NCBI RefSeq assembly: GCF_014648435.1
Contig: NZ_BMRC01000001.1
Span: forward strand, 753,309-817,308
Source: Nonomuraea spiralis
GTDB taxonomy: Bacteria > Actinomycetota > Actinomycetes > Streptosporangiales > Streptosporangiaceae
Direction of reading: 5' to 3'
Length of the DNA: 64,000 nucleotides
The translations under genes were made by a program, and so were the position numbers. The notes beneath the pieces were generated by a model. That model ran no database searches. It was not told the DNA's origin and worked only from the letters and a program-made list of their open reading frames with translations. Below, in pieces: positions 24,835-33,557 of this stretch (the stretch's first letter is position 1; each line of letters opens with the position of its first letter).

Positions 24835-25419
24835 ATGACAGAAGACAACGTCGACACCCGGCTCCGGATCGCAGTGGTGATCGGGAGCGTGCGCAGGCCC
24901 CGACTGGCCGACCCCATCGCCGCGTGGCTGGAACGCGAGCTCACCGCGATCGACTGGCTCGACCTCGACCTGATCGACCTGGCCGCGGTCTCGCTGCCGA
25001 TGCACGAGATGCAGCCGGGCGGGGCGGCCGCGTCCCCGATCGCCGCCCGGCTCGCGGACGCCGACGGGTTCGTGTTCCTCACCCCGGAGTACAACCACAG
25101 CTTCCCGGCGCCGCTCAAGAACGCGATCGACTGGCACTTCACCGAGTGGGCGTACAAGCCGGTCGCGTTCGTCGGCTACGGCGCCTCCGGCGGCATCAGG
25201 GCCGTAGAGCAACTGCGGGCGGTGCTCCCCGAGTTGCGGGCCACCACGATCCGGGAAGCGGTGCTGATCCCGATGGCATGGGAGCATCTGGACGCCGAAG
25301 GCCGTTTCGTCCCTCCCCCTGGCACACCGCAGGCGCTGCACACGGTGATGCGCGAGCTGGGCACGTGGGCGCGGGCGCTACGTTCCGTCCGGATCGCGGA
25401 TCTGGCCGGCCGGAGATGA
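24835..25419 (+). CDS. NADPH-dependent FMN reductase family protein
   Basis: A 194-residue flavodoxin-like protein. IAVVIGSVRRPRLADPIAAW is the FMN phosphate-binding loop and FLTPEYNHSFPAPLKNAIDW the signature of the NADPH-dependent FMN reductase family. Such enzymes reduce quinones, azo dyes, chromate or supply reduced flavin. The ATG lies 44 bases after the twin operators. It overlaps the MFS start by ATGA. Confidence 0.85.
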   Translation: MTEDNVDTRLRIAVVIGSVRRPRLADPIAAWLERELTAIDWLDLDLIDLAAVSLPMHEMQPGGAAASPIAARLADADGFVFLTPEYNHSFPAPLKNAIDWHFTEWAYKPVAFVGYGASGGIRAVEQLRAVLPELRATTIREAVLIPMAWEHLDAEGRFVPPPGTPQALHTVMRELGTWARALRSVRIADLAGRR

Positions 25420-26888
25420 ACAGGCTGACCCCGCCGGAGCTGCGTGCCGCGGTCGTGCTGGCGTTCGGCGGGTTGATGGCGGTGCTGGACGCCACGATCG
25501 TCGTGGTGGCGCTGCCGCATTTGATGGCGGCGTTCGGCGCGTCGCTGACCTCCATCCAGTGGATCATGGCCGCGTACACGCTCGCGATGGTCGCGACGAT
25601 GCCGCTGGCCGCCGGGCTCGCCGCACGCTGGGGAGCACGGCGCGTGTACCTGGCGGCGCTGGCCGGATTCGCGGTCGCGTCCGCCGTCGCCGGCGCGGCC
25701 GGCGGATTGGGCTGGCTGATCGCCGCGCGGGCGGCGCAGGGCCTGAGCGGTGGCCTGATGGCGCCGCTGGGGATGGCGATCGGGTTCGGCGCGGTCGCGC
25801 CCGAACGCCGCGGCCGGATGATGGCGATCACCGGCCTGCCGATGCTGGTCGGGCCGATCCTGGGTCCGGTGCTCGGCGCGGTGCTCCTGGGCTCCGGGTC
25901 GTGGCGGGCGCTGTTCCTGATCACCGTGCCGCTGGCGGTGCTGGCGGCCGCGGGCACGACGGCCTGGCTGCCCGCCGATCCCGCACGCGGACCGGGGGCC
26001 CGGCTCGACCTGGCCGGCGCGCTGCTGCTGGTCCCGGGTGTCATCGGGGTGGCGTACGGCATCAGCGCCCAGGACGGCCCGGCATGGGTGCGGATCACCA
26101 CGGTGGCCGTCGGCGTGGTGCTGGTGACGGCCTTCTCGGTACGGGCGCTGCCCCATCCCGAACCGCTGCTGCGGATCCGCCTGCTGGGCGACGCGACGTT
26201 CGGCCGGGGCGCCGCGGTGCTCGCCCTGTACGCGGCTCCCTACTTCGGTTCGGCCCTGTTGATGCCCGCGTACGTCCAGACCCTGCGGCTCGACGGCGCC
26301 TCGGTCACCGCCGCGCTGGTGATCCCCGGCGCGGTCGGCATGGGCCTCAGCGTCCAGATCGCCGCCCGGCTCCTGGACCGGCTCGGCCCCCGGCTGGTCG
26401 TCGGCACCGGGCTCGGCCTCGCGATCGTGTCCGGCCTCGTCGGGCTGGTCGTTCTCCGGCCGGACACCCCGTACCCGGTGCTCGGCCTGCTCGGCTTCTT
26501 CCAGGGAGCGGCCACGGGCGCGATCATGATGCCGACGATGTCCGGCGCCGGTCGCGACCTCCAAGGCTCCGACCTGGCCTCGGGCTCCGTACTGTTGTCG
26601 CTGGTGAGCACGATCGCCAACGGCATGGGCACGGTGGCGGTCGGCGCGCTGTTCACGGCCCTGACCGCGGCGATGACCGGCGGCGCCTCCCTCACGACGC
26701 TGGCCGCTCCGGGAACGGCCGACAGAGCCGCGCAGGCGATCGCCGTCACCGACGCCCTGCGCTGGACCCAGGCGGCGGCCCTCGTCGTGATGACGATCGC
26801 CCTGCTGGTACGGCTGCGCTCCCCACGGCGCGCTTCGGCGATACTGGACCGGCGAGATCAGGCGGTGAAAGCAGGAGGTGTGCCGTGA
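25416..26888 (+). CDS. MFS drug transporter of the DHA2 (14-helix) type
   Basis: A 490-residue exporter with about fourteen helices. LDATIVVVALPHLMAAFGAS carries the DHA2 motif D1 region in helix one, and LAARWGARRVYLAALAG is motif A. EmrB/QacA-type relatives expel hydrophobic drugs with protons. It overlaps the FMN reductase upstream and the MerR gene downstream (GTGA), forming a coupled three-gene operon. Confidence 0.9.
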   Translation: MNRLTPPELRAAVVLAFGGLMAVLDATIVVVALPHLMAAFGASLTSIQWIMAAYTLAMVATMPLAAGLAARWGARRVYLAALAGFAVASAVAGAAGGLGWLIAARAAQGLSGGLMAPLGMAIGFGAVAPERRGRMMAITGLPMLVGPILGPVLGAVLLGSGSWRALFLITVPLAVLAAAGTTAWLPADPARGPGARLDLAGALLLVPGVIGVAYGISAQDGPAWVRITTVAVGVVLVTAFSVRALPHPEPLLRIRLLGDATFGRGAAVLALYAAPYFGSALLMPAYVQTLRLDGASVTAALVIPGAVGMGLSVQIAARLLDRLGPRLVVGTGLGLAIVSGLVGLVVLRPDTPYPVLGLLGFFQGAATGAIMMPTMSGAGRDLQGSDLASGSVLLSLVSTIANGMGTVAVGALFTALTAAMTGGASLTTLAAPGTADRAAQAIAVTDALRWTQAAALVVMTIALLVRLRSPRRASAILDRRDQAVKAGGVP

Positions 26889-27268
26889 CCGTCACAGGTC
26901 ATCCCGCTACCGAGGCGGGCCACTCCGCGCTCACGGTCGGGCAGGTGGCCAGGGCCGCCGGGGTGACGGCCAACGCCGTCCGCTTCTACGAGCGCTACGG
27001 CGTGATCACCGCTGACCGCAACAGCGGCAACGCCCGCCGCTTCACCGTCGACGCGATCTGCCGGATCAAGCTCGCCCTCGCCGCGCAGCGGGTCGGCATC
27101 ACCCTCAAGGAGAGCGCCGGCATCCTCGCCGGGATCCCGCCGCTCTCCCCCGACCTCGGCCTGTGGGTCGCCGCGGGTGAGGAACTCGTCCGGATCGGCC
27201 GCGCCCACGTCGACCAGCTCCAGACGACCGTGAACGAGCTGGCCACCCTGGACTTCCTCCAGGGCTGA
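26885..27268 (+). CDS. MerR-family regulator
   Basis: A 127-residue MerR protein: LTVGQVARAAGVTANAVRFY, then ERYGVITADRNSGNARRF, and a dimerisation helix. No C-terminal cysteines, so it is not of the thiolate metal type. The GTG start overlaps the MFS stop, so it is made together with the exporter; it may sense the exported compound. The operon thus carries both its own MerR and the divergent TetR. Confidence 0.85.
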   Translation: MTVTGHPATEAGHSALTVGQVARAAGVTANAVRFYERYGVITADRNSGNARRFTVDAICRIKLALAAQRVGITLKESAGILAGIPPLSPDLGLWVAAGEELVRIGRAHVDQLQTTVNELATLDFLQG

Positions 27269-27292
27269 CCCGCCCGGTCCCGGGTGGGTCAG
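27265..27292. terminator. Terminator overlapping two convergent stop codons
   Basis: CTGACCCGCCCGG pairs with CCGGGTGGGTCAG across a 2-base centre, with a single G-T pair. It contains the stop of the MerR gene (27266-27268) and that of the beta-propeller gene (27289-27291). Confidence 0.7.
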
Positions 27293-28461
27293 TTGCGGCG
27301 GGTGAGCACCCAGACCCAGGTCTCGTCACCGCCGCGGTCGCGGACGGCCGTGAGCGGGGTCGTCCGATCGCCGTCCACGCCGGCCAGGACGAGACCGTTG
27401 TCGAACTCGCTGTCGCACGCCACCGCGCAGCCGACCGTCAGCACGTTGTCGTTGTCGGTCCAGGCCAGCTGCTGCAACACCACCCGCTTGCCCGGGATCG
27501 ACGGCGGCAGGTCGCGGCCGAGCACCCGCCTGCCGTCGGGTGAGACCTTCGACCAGGACGTGTAGTCGATGTACCGGTCGCCGGCCGGGCCCTCCTGGCG
27601 CTTGCCGTCGAGGCTGAGCCACAGCCTGTCGGGCATGGTGTCGGTGGGCTCCCAGAGCATGGATCCGTCCAGGCTCCAGCCGAGGTCCTGGCGGGCGTTC
27701 ATGTTCCCGGGCTTTCCGTCGCGGTCCAGAGACGGCAGCGGGTGGTAGACGGCCTCGCCGGTGGCCACGTCGATGATGTAGTAGCCGGTCCGGGGGGTGA
27801 CGAGGTCCTCGACGGTGTAGGCGCTCTCGCCCATCTGCTTGCGGCTCTGCTCCGGATACCGGGAGTAGGCGGTGGCCAGGACCTTGGTGCCGTCGGGCGA
27901 CCAGGTGAGCGAGCCGACGTCGTGCTCCAGGTCGATCCAGGTCAGGATCTGCCTGGTGTTCATGTCGAGGATCCCCACCCGCCTGCCGATCTTCTCGCCC
28001 TGGAGCACCGCGGCGAGCTGAAGCCCGGGCGCCACGTCCAGCCAGGCCCACGCCGTCTTCTCGTAGCCGTCGGAGCGGGGGTCGTACATGTGCCAGACGC
28101 GGCGCAGGCGCTCGGCGCCGTCGGGCAACTTCTCCCGCCAGGTCGTGAAATAAGCGGATACGGCCACATCGCCCGCCGCCACGAACTTCTTCGGCGGCGC
28201 GTTCTCCAGATCGGCCCGCACGTCCATGGACGGCACCTCGGGACGTACGGGCACGGTGACCCCGTTCGCCGGACGTACGGTCGTGTTCCGGCCGTGCGGC
28301 CCGACGGCGAGCACGGCCACGACGACGGCCAGCCCGGCGGCCAGGACGGTCACCGCGACGGGCAGCCAGGCACGCCTCCGTAGCGCCCGGTCGGCCAGGT
28401 CGTGCGGCACCTGTGCCTCGCCGGCCCACTCCTCCATGGTGTCGCGAAGCAGCCGGTTCAT
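27289..28461 (-). CDS. Membrane-anchored beta-propeller-like protein paired with a sigma factor
   Basis: A 390-residue protein: a cytoplasmic N-terminus of 32 residues (MNRLLRDTMEEWAGEAQVPH), one membrane helix (WLPVAVTVLAAGLAVVVAVL) and an extracytoplasmic domain of about 330 residues with TolB/WD40-like blades such as LTWSPDGTKVLATAYSR and DYTSWSKVSPDGRRVLGR. It overlaps the sigma gene by four bases. The layout suggests a membrane partner, perhaps an anti-sigma-like protein, but no zinc anti-sigma motif is present, so this is inference. Confidence 0.75.
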   Translation of the reverse strand: MNRLLRDTMEEWAGEAQVPHDLADRALRRRAWLPVAVTVLAAGLAVVVAVLAVGPHGRNTTVRPANGVTVPVRPEVPSMDVRADLENAPPKKFVAAGDVAVSAYFTTWREKLPDGAERLRRVWHMYDPRSDGYEKTAWAWLDVAPGLQLAAVLQGEKIGRRVGILDMNTRQILTWIDLEHDVGSLTWSPDGTKVLATAYSRYPEQSRKQMGESAYTVEDLVTPRTGYYIIDVATGEAVYHPLPSLDRDGKPGNMNARQDLGWSLDGSMLWEPTDTMPDRLWLSLDGKRQEGPAGDRYIDYTSWSKVSPDGRRVLGRDLPPSIPGKRVVLQQLAWTDNDNVLTVGCAVACDSEFDNGLVLAGVDGDRTTPLTAVRDRGGDETWVWVLTRRN

Positions 28462-28967
28462 GTGCTGACCTCCAGTTCCGCAGCCAGTTCGGGGGCGATC
28501 TGCCGCAGCCGGGCAAGTGACCGGTGCGTGGTGCTCCGCACCGTGCCGACCGAACAGGCCAGCATGTCGGCGATCCGGTCTTCCGGCAGGTCCTCGAAGT
28601 AGCGCAACACCAGTACGGCGCGCTGCCTCGGGGTGAGCCTGGCCAGGGCGCCGCGCAGCACCATGCGCAGATCACTCTGATGTGTACGGTCGGCCGCCGG
28701 CCGATCGGGCGGCTCCGCCTGGACGACCTCGCCGCGCCGCCCGATCGTGCGCCACCAGGTCACCTGCTGGCGATACATGATCTGCCGGACGTACGCCTCG
28801 GGCGCGTCCACCCGCCGCCACCTGGCCGCCAGCTTCGCCAGCGCGGCCTGCACCAGATCCTCGGCCTCATGCTGGTCACCGCCGGTGAGCATGAACCCGA
28901 GCCGCATCAGGGCAGGCGAGCGCGCAGAGACGAACTCGCGGAAACCTTGCTCATCCGCAGGGTCCAC
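28458..28967 (-). CDS. SigE-family ECF RNA polymerase sigma factor
   Basis: A 169-residue ECF sigma factor of the actinobacterial SigE family: region 2 spans SPALMRLGFMLTGGDQHEAE-DLVQAALAKLAARW, and region 4 spans LTPRQRAVLVLRYFEDLPED-RIADMLACSVGTVRSTTHR. The GTG at 28967 follows GGAGGTGGTC and is preferred to a GTG nine codons earlier whose ribosome site would abut the start. It is coupled (ATGA) to the membrane propeller gene, its probable regulator or effector. Confidence 0.85.
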   Translation of the reverse strand: MDPADEQGFREFVSARSPALMRLGFMLTGGDQHEAEDLVQAALAKLAARWRRVDAPEAYVRQIMYRQQVTWWRTIGRRGEVVQAEPPDRPAADRTHQSDLRMVLRGALARLTPRQRAVLVLRYFEDLPEDRIADMLACSVGTVRSTTHRSLARLRQIAPELAAELEVST

Positions 28968-29060
28968 GACCACCTCCAAACGTGTGAATGACACCCCCTC
29001 AGACGCGGAAAGGCCCGTCCCGCTATGCCTGTCCCACCCGGCGATTTCGAACGGGTCCTC

Positions 29061-29861
29061 TCACAGGCGGTCGAGGAAGTCCCGGACGGCGGCGGCGAAG
29101 CCGTCCGGGTCGTCGTCGTGGACCCAGTGGCCGCAGCCGGGCAGCTCCCGCAGGACGGTGTCCGGCCGCCGTCCGGCCATCCGCCTGGCCATCGAGGTGG
29201 GCAGGACGAAGCTGTCCGTGCCGTGCACGAGCAGGGCGGGGCATTGCGAGCCGAGCCAGTCGGCCCACCAGTCGCCGACCAGTTCCCGCTGCGAGGCCAT
29301 CATGTCGCCGTGGTCGAACAGGAAGCCCCAGCCGTCGGCGTGTTCGACGGCGCTCTCCATGAAGTAGCCCGCGTCGGGGACGCCGCGGGCCTCGACCTGC
29401 CGGCGCAGTTCGCGCAGGGTGGCGGCACGGCGGGGCCAGCCGGTCACGTCCAGGACGGGGTGGGGGATCTCCGGCTGCCGGTTGAAGGCGCCGCCCTCCT
29501 CGACGACCAGGGCGCGGACCAGCTCCGGATGCCGGGCGGCGAGCTGGTAGGCGGTGACGCCACCCATGGAGTGGCCGAGCGTGATGATCGGGCCGAGGCC
29601 CAGGTGCCGGACGAACGCGGCGGCGTCGGCGACGTAGGCCTCCCGGCTGAAGTCGCCGTCGGAGTCGCTGTGGCCGTGACCGCGTTGCTCCAGGGAGATC
29701 ACCCGGTAGGCGGGCGCGAGGGCGGCGGCCAACGGGGCGAACATCCTGGCCCGGCCGAAGTGCCCGATCACGGCCAGGACCGGGACGCCGTCGCCGCCGA
29801 AGTCGACGTAGGCCAACCTCCGGCCGTTGACCTGGGCGTACTGCTCGGCGGGAATGGTCAT
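29061..29861 (-). CDS. Alpha/beta hydrolase
   Basis: A 266-residue hydrolase: LAVIGHFGRARMFAPLA replaces the usual HG oxyanion run, LEQRGHGHSDSDGD follows, and GHSMGG has the nucleophile at Ser98. GCGHWVHDDDP carries the catalytic His. It is divergent from a TetR gene with a strong inverted repeat in the gap. Substrate unknown; relatives include esterases and haloperoxidase-like enzymes. Confidence 0.85.
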   Translation of the reverse strand: MTIPAEQYAQVNGRRLAYVDFGGDGVPVLAVIGHFGRARMFAPLAAALAPAYRVISLEQRGHGHSDSDGDFSREAYVADAAAFVRHLGLGPIITLGHSMGGVTAYQLAARHPELVRALVVEEGGAFNRQPEIPHPVLDVTGWPRRAATLRELRRQVEARGVPDAGYFMESAVEHADGWGFLFDHGDMMASQRELVGDWWADWLGSQCPALLVHGTDSFVLPTSMARRMAGRRPDTVLRELPGCGHWVHDDDPDGFAAAVRDFLDRL

Positions 29862-29905
29862 GAACGTTTCCTTCCCGAGAAGAAGGCGGAAGGCGAGTTA
29901 GCGTA

Positions 29906-29937
29906 ACAGTCGTTGCGGTAATCTGCGTAACGACTGT
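29906..29937. promoter_or_regulatory. Inverted repeat, probable TetR operator
   Basis: ACAGTCGTT (29906-29914) and AACGACTGT (29929-29937) are perfect inverted 9-mers with a 14-base spacer. Each arm also begins with GCGTAAC. It sits in the 125-bp gap between the hydrolase and TetR genes. Confidence 0.65.
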
Positions 29938-29986
29938 CACGTAAATAGGCTGTCCCCGGACGTACTCGGCCGCGGAGGGAGACATC

Positions 29987-30574
29987 ATGGCCAGACCCCG
30001 TGATCCGCGGCGCCGTACCGAACTGCTCGACGCGATCATCGGCCACCTGACCGTCCACGGCGTCGCCGGACTGTCCCTGCGTCCCCTGGCCCGGGCGCTC
30101 GGGCAGAGCACCTCGGTGCTCACCCACCACTTCGCCACCAAGGACGACCTCATCGCCGCCGTACTCGCCCGCCTGGACCAGCGGCAACGCGACCGGCTCC
30201 AGGCGTTGCCCGGCTGGGCGGAAGGGCGCAGCCTCGGCGCGGTCATCCGGGCGTCGTGGGAATGGCACCTGGCCGACGACCACCTGCCGCTGATCCGGCT
30301 GCTGCACGAGATCGAGGGCCTGGCCGCGGCGGGCCGGCTCGTCGGCGTGTACGTGCCCACGACGCTGGGCGACCGCGCCGAGTTCGTCGCCGACGCGCTA
30401 CGCGCCCACGGCGTCCCCGACGAGGACGCCCGCGCCCACGCCACCCTGCTCAACGCCGCCTACGCCGGCCTGCAGCTCGACTACCTGACCACCGGCGACA
30501 GCAAGCGCGTGGAGAGCGCCCTCGACCGGCTCGTCGAACTCGCCGACACCTGGACCCGCCCGCCGCGCCCCTGA
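29987..30574 (+). CDS. TetR-family regulator
   Basis: A 195-residue TetR protein: LSLRPLARALGQSTSVLTHHF is the recognition helix region within RRRTELLDAIIGHLTVHGVAG and following. TetR_C-type helical ligand domain behind. The ATG follows GGAGGGAGACATC. Divergent from the hydrolase, its likely target. Confidence 0.85.
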   Translation: MARPRDPRRRTELLDAIIGHLTVHGVAGLSLRPLARALGQSTSVLTHHFATKDDLIAAVLARLDQRQRDRLQALPGWAEGRSLGAVIRASWEWHLADDHLPLIRLLHEIEGLAAAGRLVGVYVPTTLGDRAEFVADALRAHGVPDEDARAHATLLNAAYAGLQLDYLTTGDSKRVESALDRLVELADTWTRPPRP

Positions 30575-30593
30575 CGGCGCGCGTTCGCCGGGC

Positions 30594-30866
30594 TCAGCGG
30601 GTCACGGCGGTCTCCCGTTCCACCCGCGACAACTTCCCGGGATCGCGTACGTGGTAGGCGCCGGTGACGTAGCCGTTCTCCACGCGCACCGCCACGACGC
30701 CGTCGATCTCCCCGTCGATCCGTACGAGCAGCCCCGGGCCGCCGTTGATCTGCACCGGCTCGACCGACCGCGCGGCCTCGTGTTCCTCGCCGCCAAGAAG
30801 GTGCACGAGGAACTCCTCCTGTCCGGCCCGCTCCCCGTACGGATCCTGCGGGCCGCGCAGTTCCAC
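30594..30866 (-). pseudogene. Remnant of an ECF sigma factor (SigJ-type) C-terminal domain
   Basis: From about 30770 down to the stop at 30594 the frame reads EPVQINGGPGLLVRIDGEID, then AVRVENGYVTGAYHVRDPGK and LSRVERETAVTR, which is the end of the SnoaL-like C-terminal domain of SigJ/ECF41-type sigma factors. Everything before it (sigma regions 2 and 4 and the first part of the SnoaL domain) is missing, and the frame is open back to the stop of the serine-hydrolase gene. A GTG at 30866 would give a 90-residue frame, but the first 30 residues do not belong to the family. It is best read as debris of a lost sigma gene. Confidence 0.65.
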
Positions 30867-30884
30867 GAGTTCGTCGGCCCCCGC
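30780..30884 (+). pseudogene. Remnant of an NmrA/SDR-type reductase
   Basis: On the plus strand these bases read VFLAAKKVHEELLLSGPLPV then RILRAAQFHEFVG, which matches the segment of NmrA-type NAD(P)-binding reductases normally written YYRAKLAQEELI...YTIVRATQFFEFV. The Rossmann start and the C-terminal half are absent, and no start codon or continuing family sequence exists. It abuts the sigma remnant on the other strand; sigma factors of the SigJ type are often next to such reductases, so both may come from one lost gene pair. Confidence 0.5.
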
Positions 30885-30902
30885 AATTGCGTGAGGGCGG
30901 GG

Positions 30903-32135
30903 TCAGGCGTCCATGGCCTGGTAGAGGGTGGTCCAGAAGTCGTGGATCAGCAACATCGAGTCCGGGGTGGACGCGCCGACCTGGGTGAGCAGGATGCCGG
31001 TGAGCTGGTTGGCCGGGTCGGCGTAGGTGGCGGTGCCGCTGCCGCCGTCCCAGCCGAACTGGCCGATGGGGGCGTAGTCGCCGCGGTAGGTGCGCACCGC
31101 CATGCCGAAGCCCCAGCCGCCGTGCTGGCCCTGGCCGTGTGAGATGTGCACGTTGGCGACGGCCATGGCGTGGCGGGCGGCCTGCTGTTCGGGGGTGAGC
31201 CGGTTGGTGGTCATCAGCTCGACAGCGGCCCTGGACAGGATGCGCCGGCCCTTGTGCACGCCGCCGTTGAGCAGCATGCGGAAGTAGGCGTGGTAGTCGT
31301 CGGCGGTGGAGTTCAGCCCGCCGCCGCCGCTCGGGAACAGCGGCGGCTTGCTGTGGCGGCCGCCTTCGGCCGCGTCCCACACCAGGAACTCGCCGGTCTG
31401 CGGGTCGGGGGCGTACAGCGGCGGCAGCCGGTGCAACTGTTCGGCGGGCACGTGGAAGCCGGTGTCGGCCATGCCGAGGGGCTCGAAGACGCGCTCGGCC
31501 AGGAACTCCTCGAACGGCCGGCCGGTGACCCGGGCCACCAGCACGCCGAGCAGGTCGTTGCTGATCTGGTACTGCCAGCGCTCGCCGGGCTGGTGCATCA
31601 GCGGCAGCGTGCCCAGGCGGCGCATCCACTCGTCCGGCTCGGGCATCGGCTCGGGCAGGTTGGGGGTGAGTCCCTGCGCGAAGACCTCGTTCATGATCGG
31701 GGTGCCCAGCGAGGTCATGTCCATGCCGAGCCCGAAGGTGGAGGTCAGCACGTCTCGTACGGTGATCGGCCGGCGGGCCGGCACGGTCTCGTCCAGCGGG
31801 CCGTCGAACCGTGCCAGCACCTGCCGGTCGGCCAGCTCCGGCAGCCACTGCTGCACCGGGTCGTCCAGCCGCATCCGGCACTCGTCCAGCAACACCATCG
31901 CGGCGGCGACGGTGACCGGCTTGGAGGTGGAGGCCATCCGGAAGATCGTGTCGCGGCTCATCGGCGCGCCGCCGTCGTGGCTCATCGTGCCGAGCACCTC
32001 GACGTGCGTCTCCTCGCCCCGGCTGAACAGGGCGACCAGCCCGGGGATCCTCCCGGACTCGACCGGGCGGGCCAGCACCTCACGCAGTCTGCGCAGCCCC
32101 GTCGCGGAGAAGCCGTTGTCGGTGGTTCCCATCAT
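30903..32135 (-). CDS. Serine hydrolase of the beta-lactamase family (class C-like esterase)
   Basis: A 410-residue protein without a signal peptide. FRMASTSKPVTVAAA contains the SxxK motif (Ser69, Lys72), YQISNDLLG the tyrosine motif, and WDGGSGTAT the third active-site element. This corresponds to cytoplasmic EstB/LovD-like esterases or transesterases rather than true beta-lactamases. Two adjacent ATG codons at 32135 and 32132 are possible starts, preceded by GGAGATCG. No operon partner; the LysR gene behind it is broken. Confidence 0.85.
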   Translation of the reverse strand: MMGTTDNGFSATGLRRLREVLARPVESGRIPGLVALFSRGEETHVEVLGTMSHDGGAPMSRDTIFRMASTSKPVTVAAAMVLLDECRMRLDDPVQQWLPELADRQVLARFDGPLDETVPARRPITVRDVLTSTFGLGMDMTSLGTPIMNEVFAQGLTPNLPEPMPEPDEWMRRLGTLPLMHQPGERWQYQISNDLLGVLVARVTGRPFEEFLAERVFEPLGMADTGFHVPAEQLHRLPPLYAPDPQTGEFLVWDAAEGGRHSKPPLFPSGGGGLNSTADDYHAYFRMLLNGGVHKGRRILSRAAVELMTTNRLTPEQQAARHAMAVANVHISHGQGQHGGWGFGMAVRTYRGDYAPIGQFGWDGGSGTATYADPANQLTGILLTQVGASTPDSMLLIHDFWTTLYQAMDA

Positions 32136-32374
32136 CGATCTCCTTGCTCACAATGCTCGATCTCGTGTGACCCGGCGCCCGCGTGGGTGCCGGGGGTGAG
32201 TCCGGTCGTCCGGTACGCGGTCGCTGAACCGTTCATGGCGTCAACTGTCGCCGACCGTGCTGACACCGGCCTGTCGCCGTCCTGACGCCGCCGCTGACAC
32301 GACTCCGTCGAGCGGTCGATTCGTACGGGTCCGAGGATCAAGTACGGCGACACCCGGAACAACGACGAATCCCG
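32136..32374. other. Intergenic stretch before a broken LysR gene
   Basis: No open frame with a family match on either strand. It should contain the serine-hydrolase promoter and, once, that of the divergent LysR gene. No clear palindrome was found. Confidence 0.4.
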
Positions 32375-32938
32375 GTCGAGGAGCTGCACTTCAGCCGTAC
32401 CGCCGCCCGGCTCCGCCTGTCGCCGGCCCCTGCACGTCGCGCTGAAGGACAGCATGGAACGCGCCCGCCTGGCCGCTCAGGGCATCACCGGCACGCTGCG
32501 CGTCGGCATGCTGCCCGTCAACGCCCACGACCTGCGCCCCTACTGGGACACCTTCCGCCTGCGTCACCCGCAGTGGAGGCTGCGCCTCCAGCACGCCTCG
32601 TTCGTCGATCCGTTCGCCGGGGTACGGCGGGGCGACGTCGAGGCCCTGGTCGGCCGGCTGCCGATCGAGGAGCCCGATCTGACCGCCGGCCCGGTCCTGT
32701 TCGCCGAGCCCGCCGGAGTGGCCGGACTGCTGGGCCGACGGCTACATGCCGTCCCACCCCCGCTCGGGGCGCCGGATCGAACGTGGCCCGCTGGCACGCA
32801 ACACCGAGGAGGTGCTCACCCTGGCCGGCAACGGGGAGATAGTACGCCCTGGTGTGGCGTACCGAGGCCGAGAACGAAGCGGTACGGGCCCTGGCGGCGG
32901 TCATCCGCGACCTCGGCCCCTTCGCGCCGGACGGCTGA
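32375..32938 (+). pseudogene. LysR-family regulator, decayed by several deletions and frameshifts
   Basis: Pieces of one LTTR occur in order but in different frames: VEELHFSRTAARLRLSPAPA (helix-turn-helix) from 32375; then ALKDSMERARLAAQGITGTL-RVGMLPVNAHDL and DVEALVGRLPIEEPDLTAGP (linker and first lobe); then WADGYMPSHPRSGRRIERGP-LARNTEEVLTLAGNGEIV (second lobe) in another frame; then YALVWRTEAENEAVRALAAV ending at the stop 32936-32938 in a third. Parts of the N-terminus, the linker and the effector domain are missing. The intact gene was probably divergent from the serine hydrolase and may have regulated it. Confidence 0.8.
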
Positions 32939-33052
32939 TCGCCGAACCGGAAAAAAGTTTCCCCCGCCGCGATGAGTTCCGGCCTCGCCGCCGGTATGTA
33001 CCGGCGAGCTCACCGGAACACCCCGGCCGAGCCGATCACAAGGGAGAACCTG

Positions 33053-33466
33053 ATGTCAGACTGTCGCATCGCGGACGAGGCCGCCATCCAGGCCGTACTG
33101 GCCGCCTCCTACAAGGCGTGGGCGGCCGGCGACGCCGACGGCATGGTCGCCGACTACACCGAGGACGCCACCGCCATCATGACCGGCTCGCTGCGCGACA
33201 GCCGCGACGTGATCCGCGAGAACATGGCCCGGAGCTTCGAGGGGCCGCTCAAGGGCAGCTTCACCTACAACAAGCAGCTCAGCCTCCGTTTCGTCGGCAG
33301 GGACGCCGCGATCGCCATCAGCCAGTCCGCCGTCCTGTTCCCCGGCGAGACCGGCGTTCCCGAGGACCGGCGCAAGGTGAACGCGACCTGGGTCTTCGAG
33401 AAGCGGGACGGCCAGTGGCTGATCGCCGCCTATCACAACAGCCCGGTCCTGCCGCCCGAGCAGTGA
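33053..33466 (+). CDS. SgcJ/EcaC-type SnoaL-like protein
   Basis: A 137-residue protein of the NTF2/SnoaL fold: EAAIQAVLAASYKAWAAGDA, YTEDATAIMTGSLRDSRDVI and NATWVFEKRDGQWLIAAYHN follow the DUF4440/SgcJ pattern. Family members bind small hydrophobic ligands or act as accessory oxidoreductases. The ATG follows AGGGAGAACCTG. It is followed 91 bp later by a sigma factor that carries its own SnoaL-like domain. Role unknown. Confidence 0.75.
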   Translation: MSDCRIADEAAIQAVLAASYKAWAAGDADGMVADYTEDATAIMTGSLRDSRDVIRENMARSFEGPLKGSFTYNKQLSLRFVGRDAAIAISQSAVLFPGETGVPEDRRKVNATWVFEKRDGQWLIAAYHNSPVLPPEQ

Positions 33467-33557
33467 TCGCGGTGAGGCGGCGGGGCAGCCACTAGGCTGG
33501 TTTTCCATTCAGGATCGGACGTAGGCCGTGGCCAGGGCGTTGATGGGCGGCAGTGAG

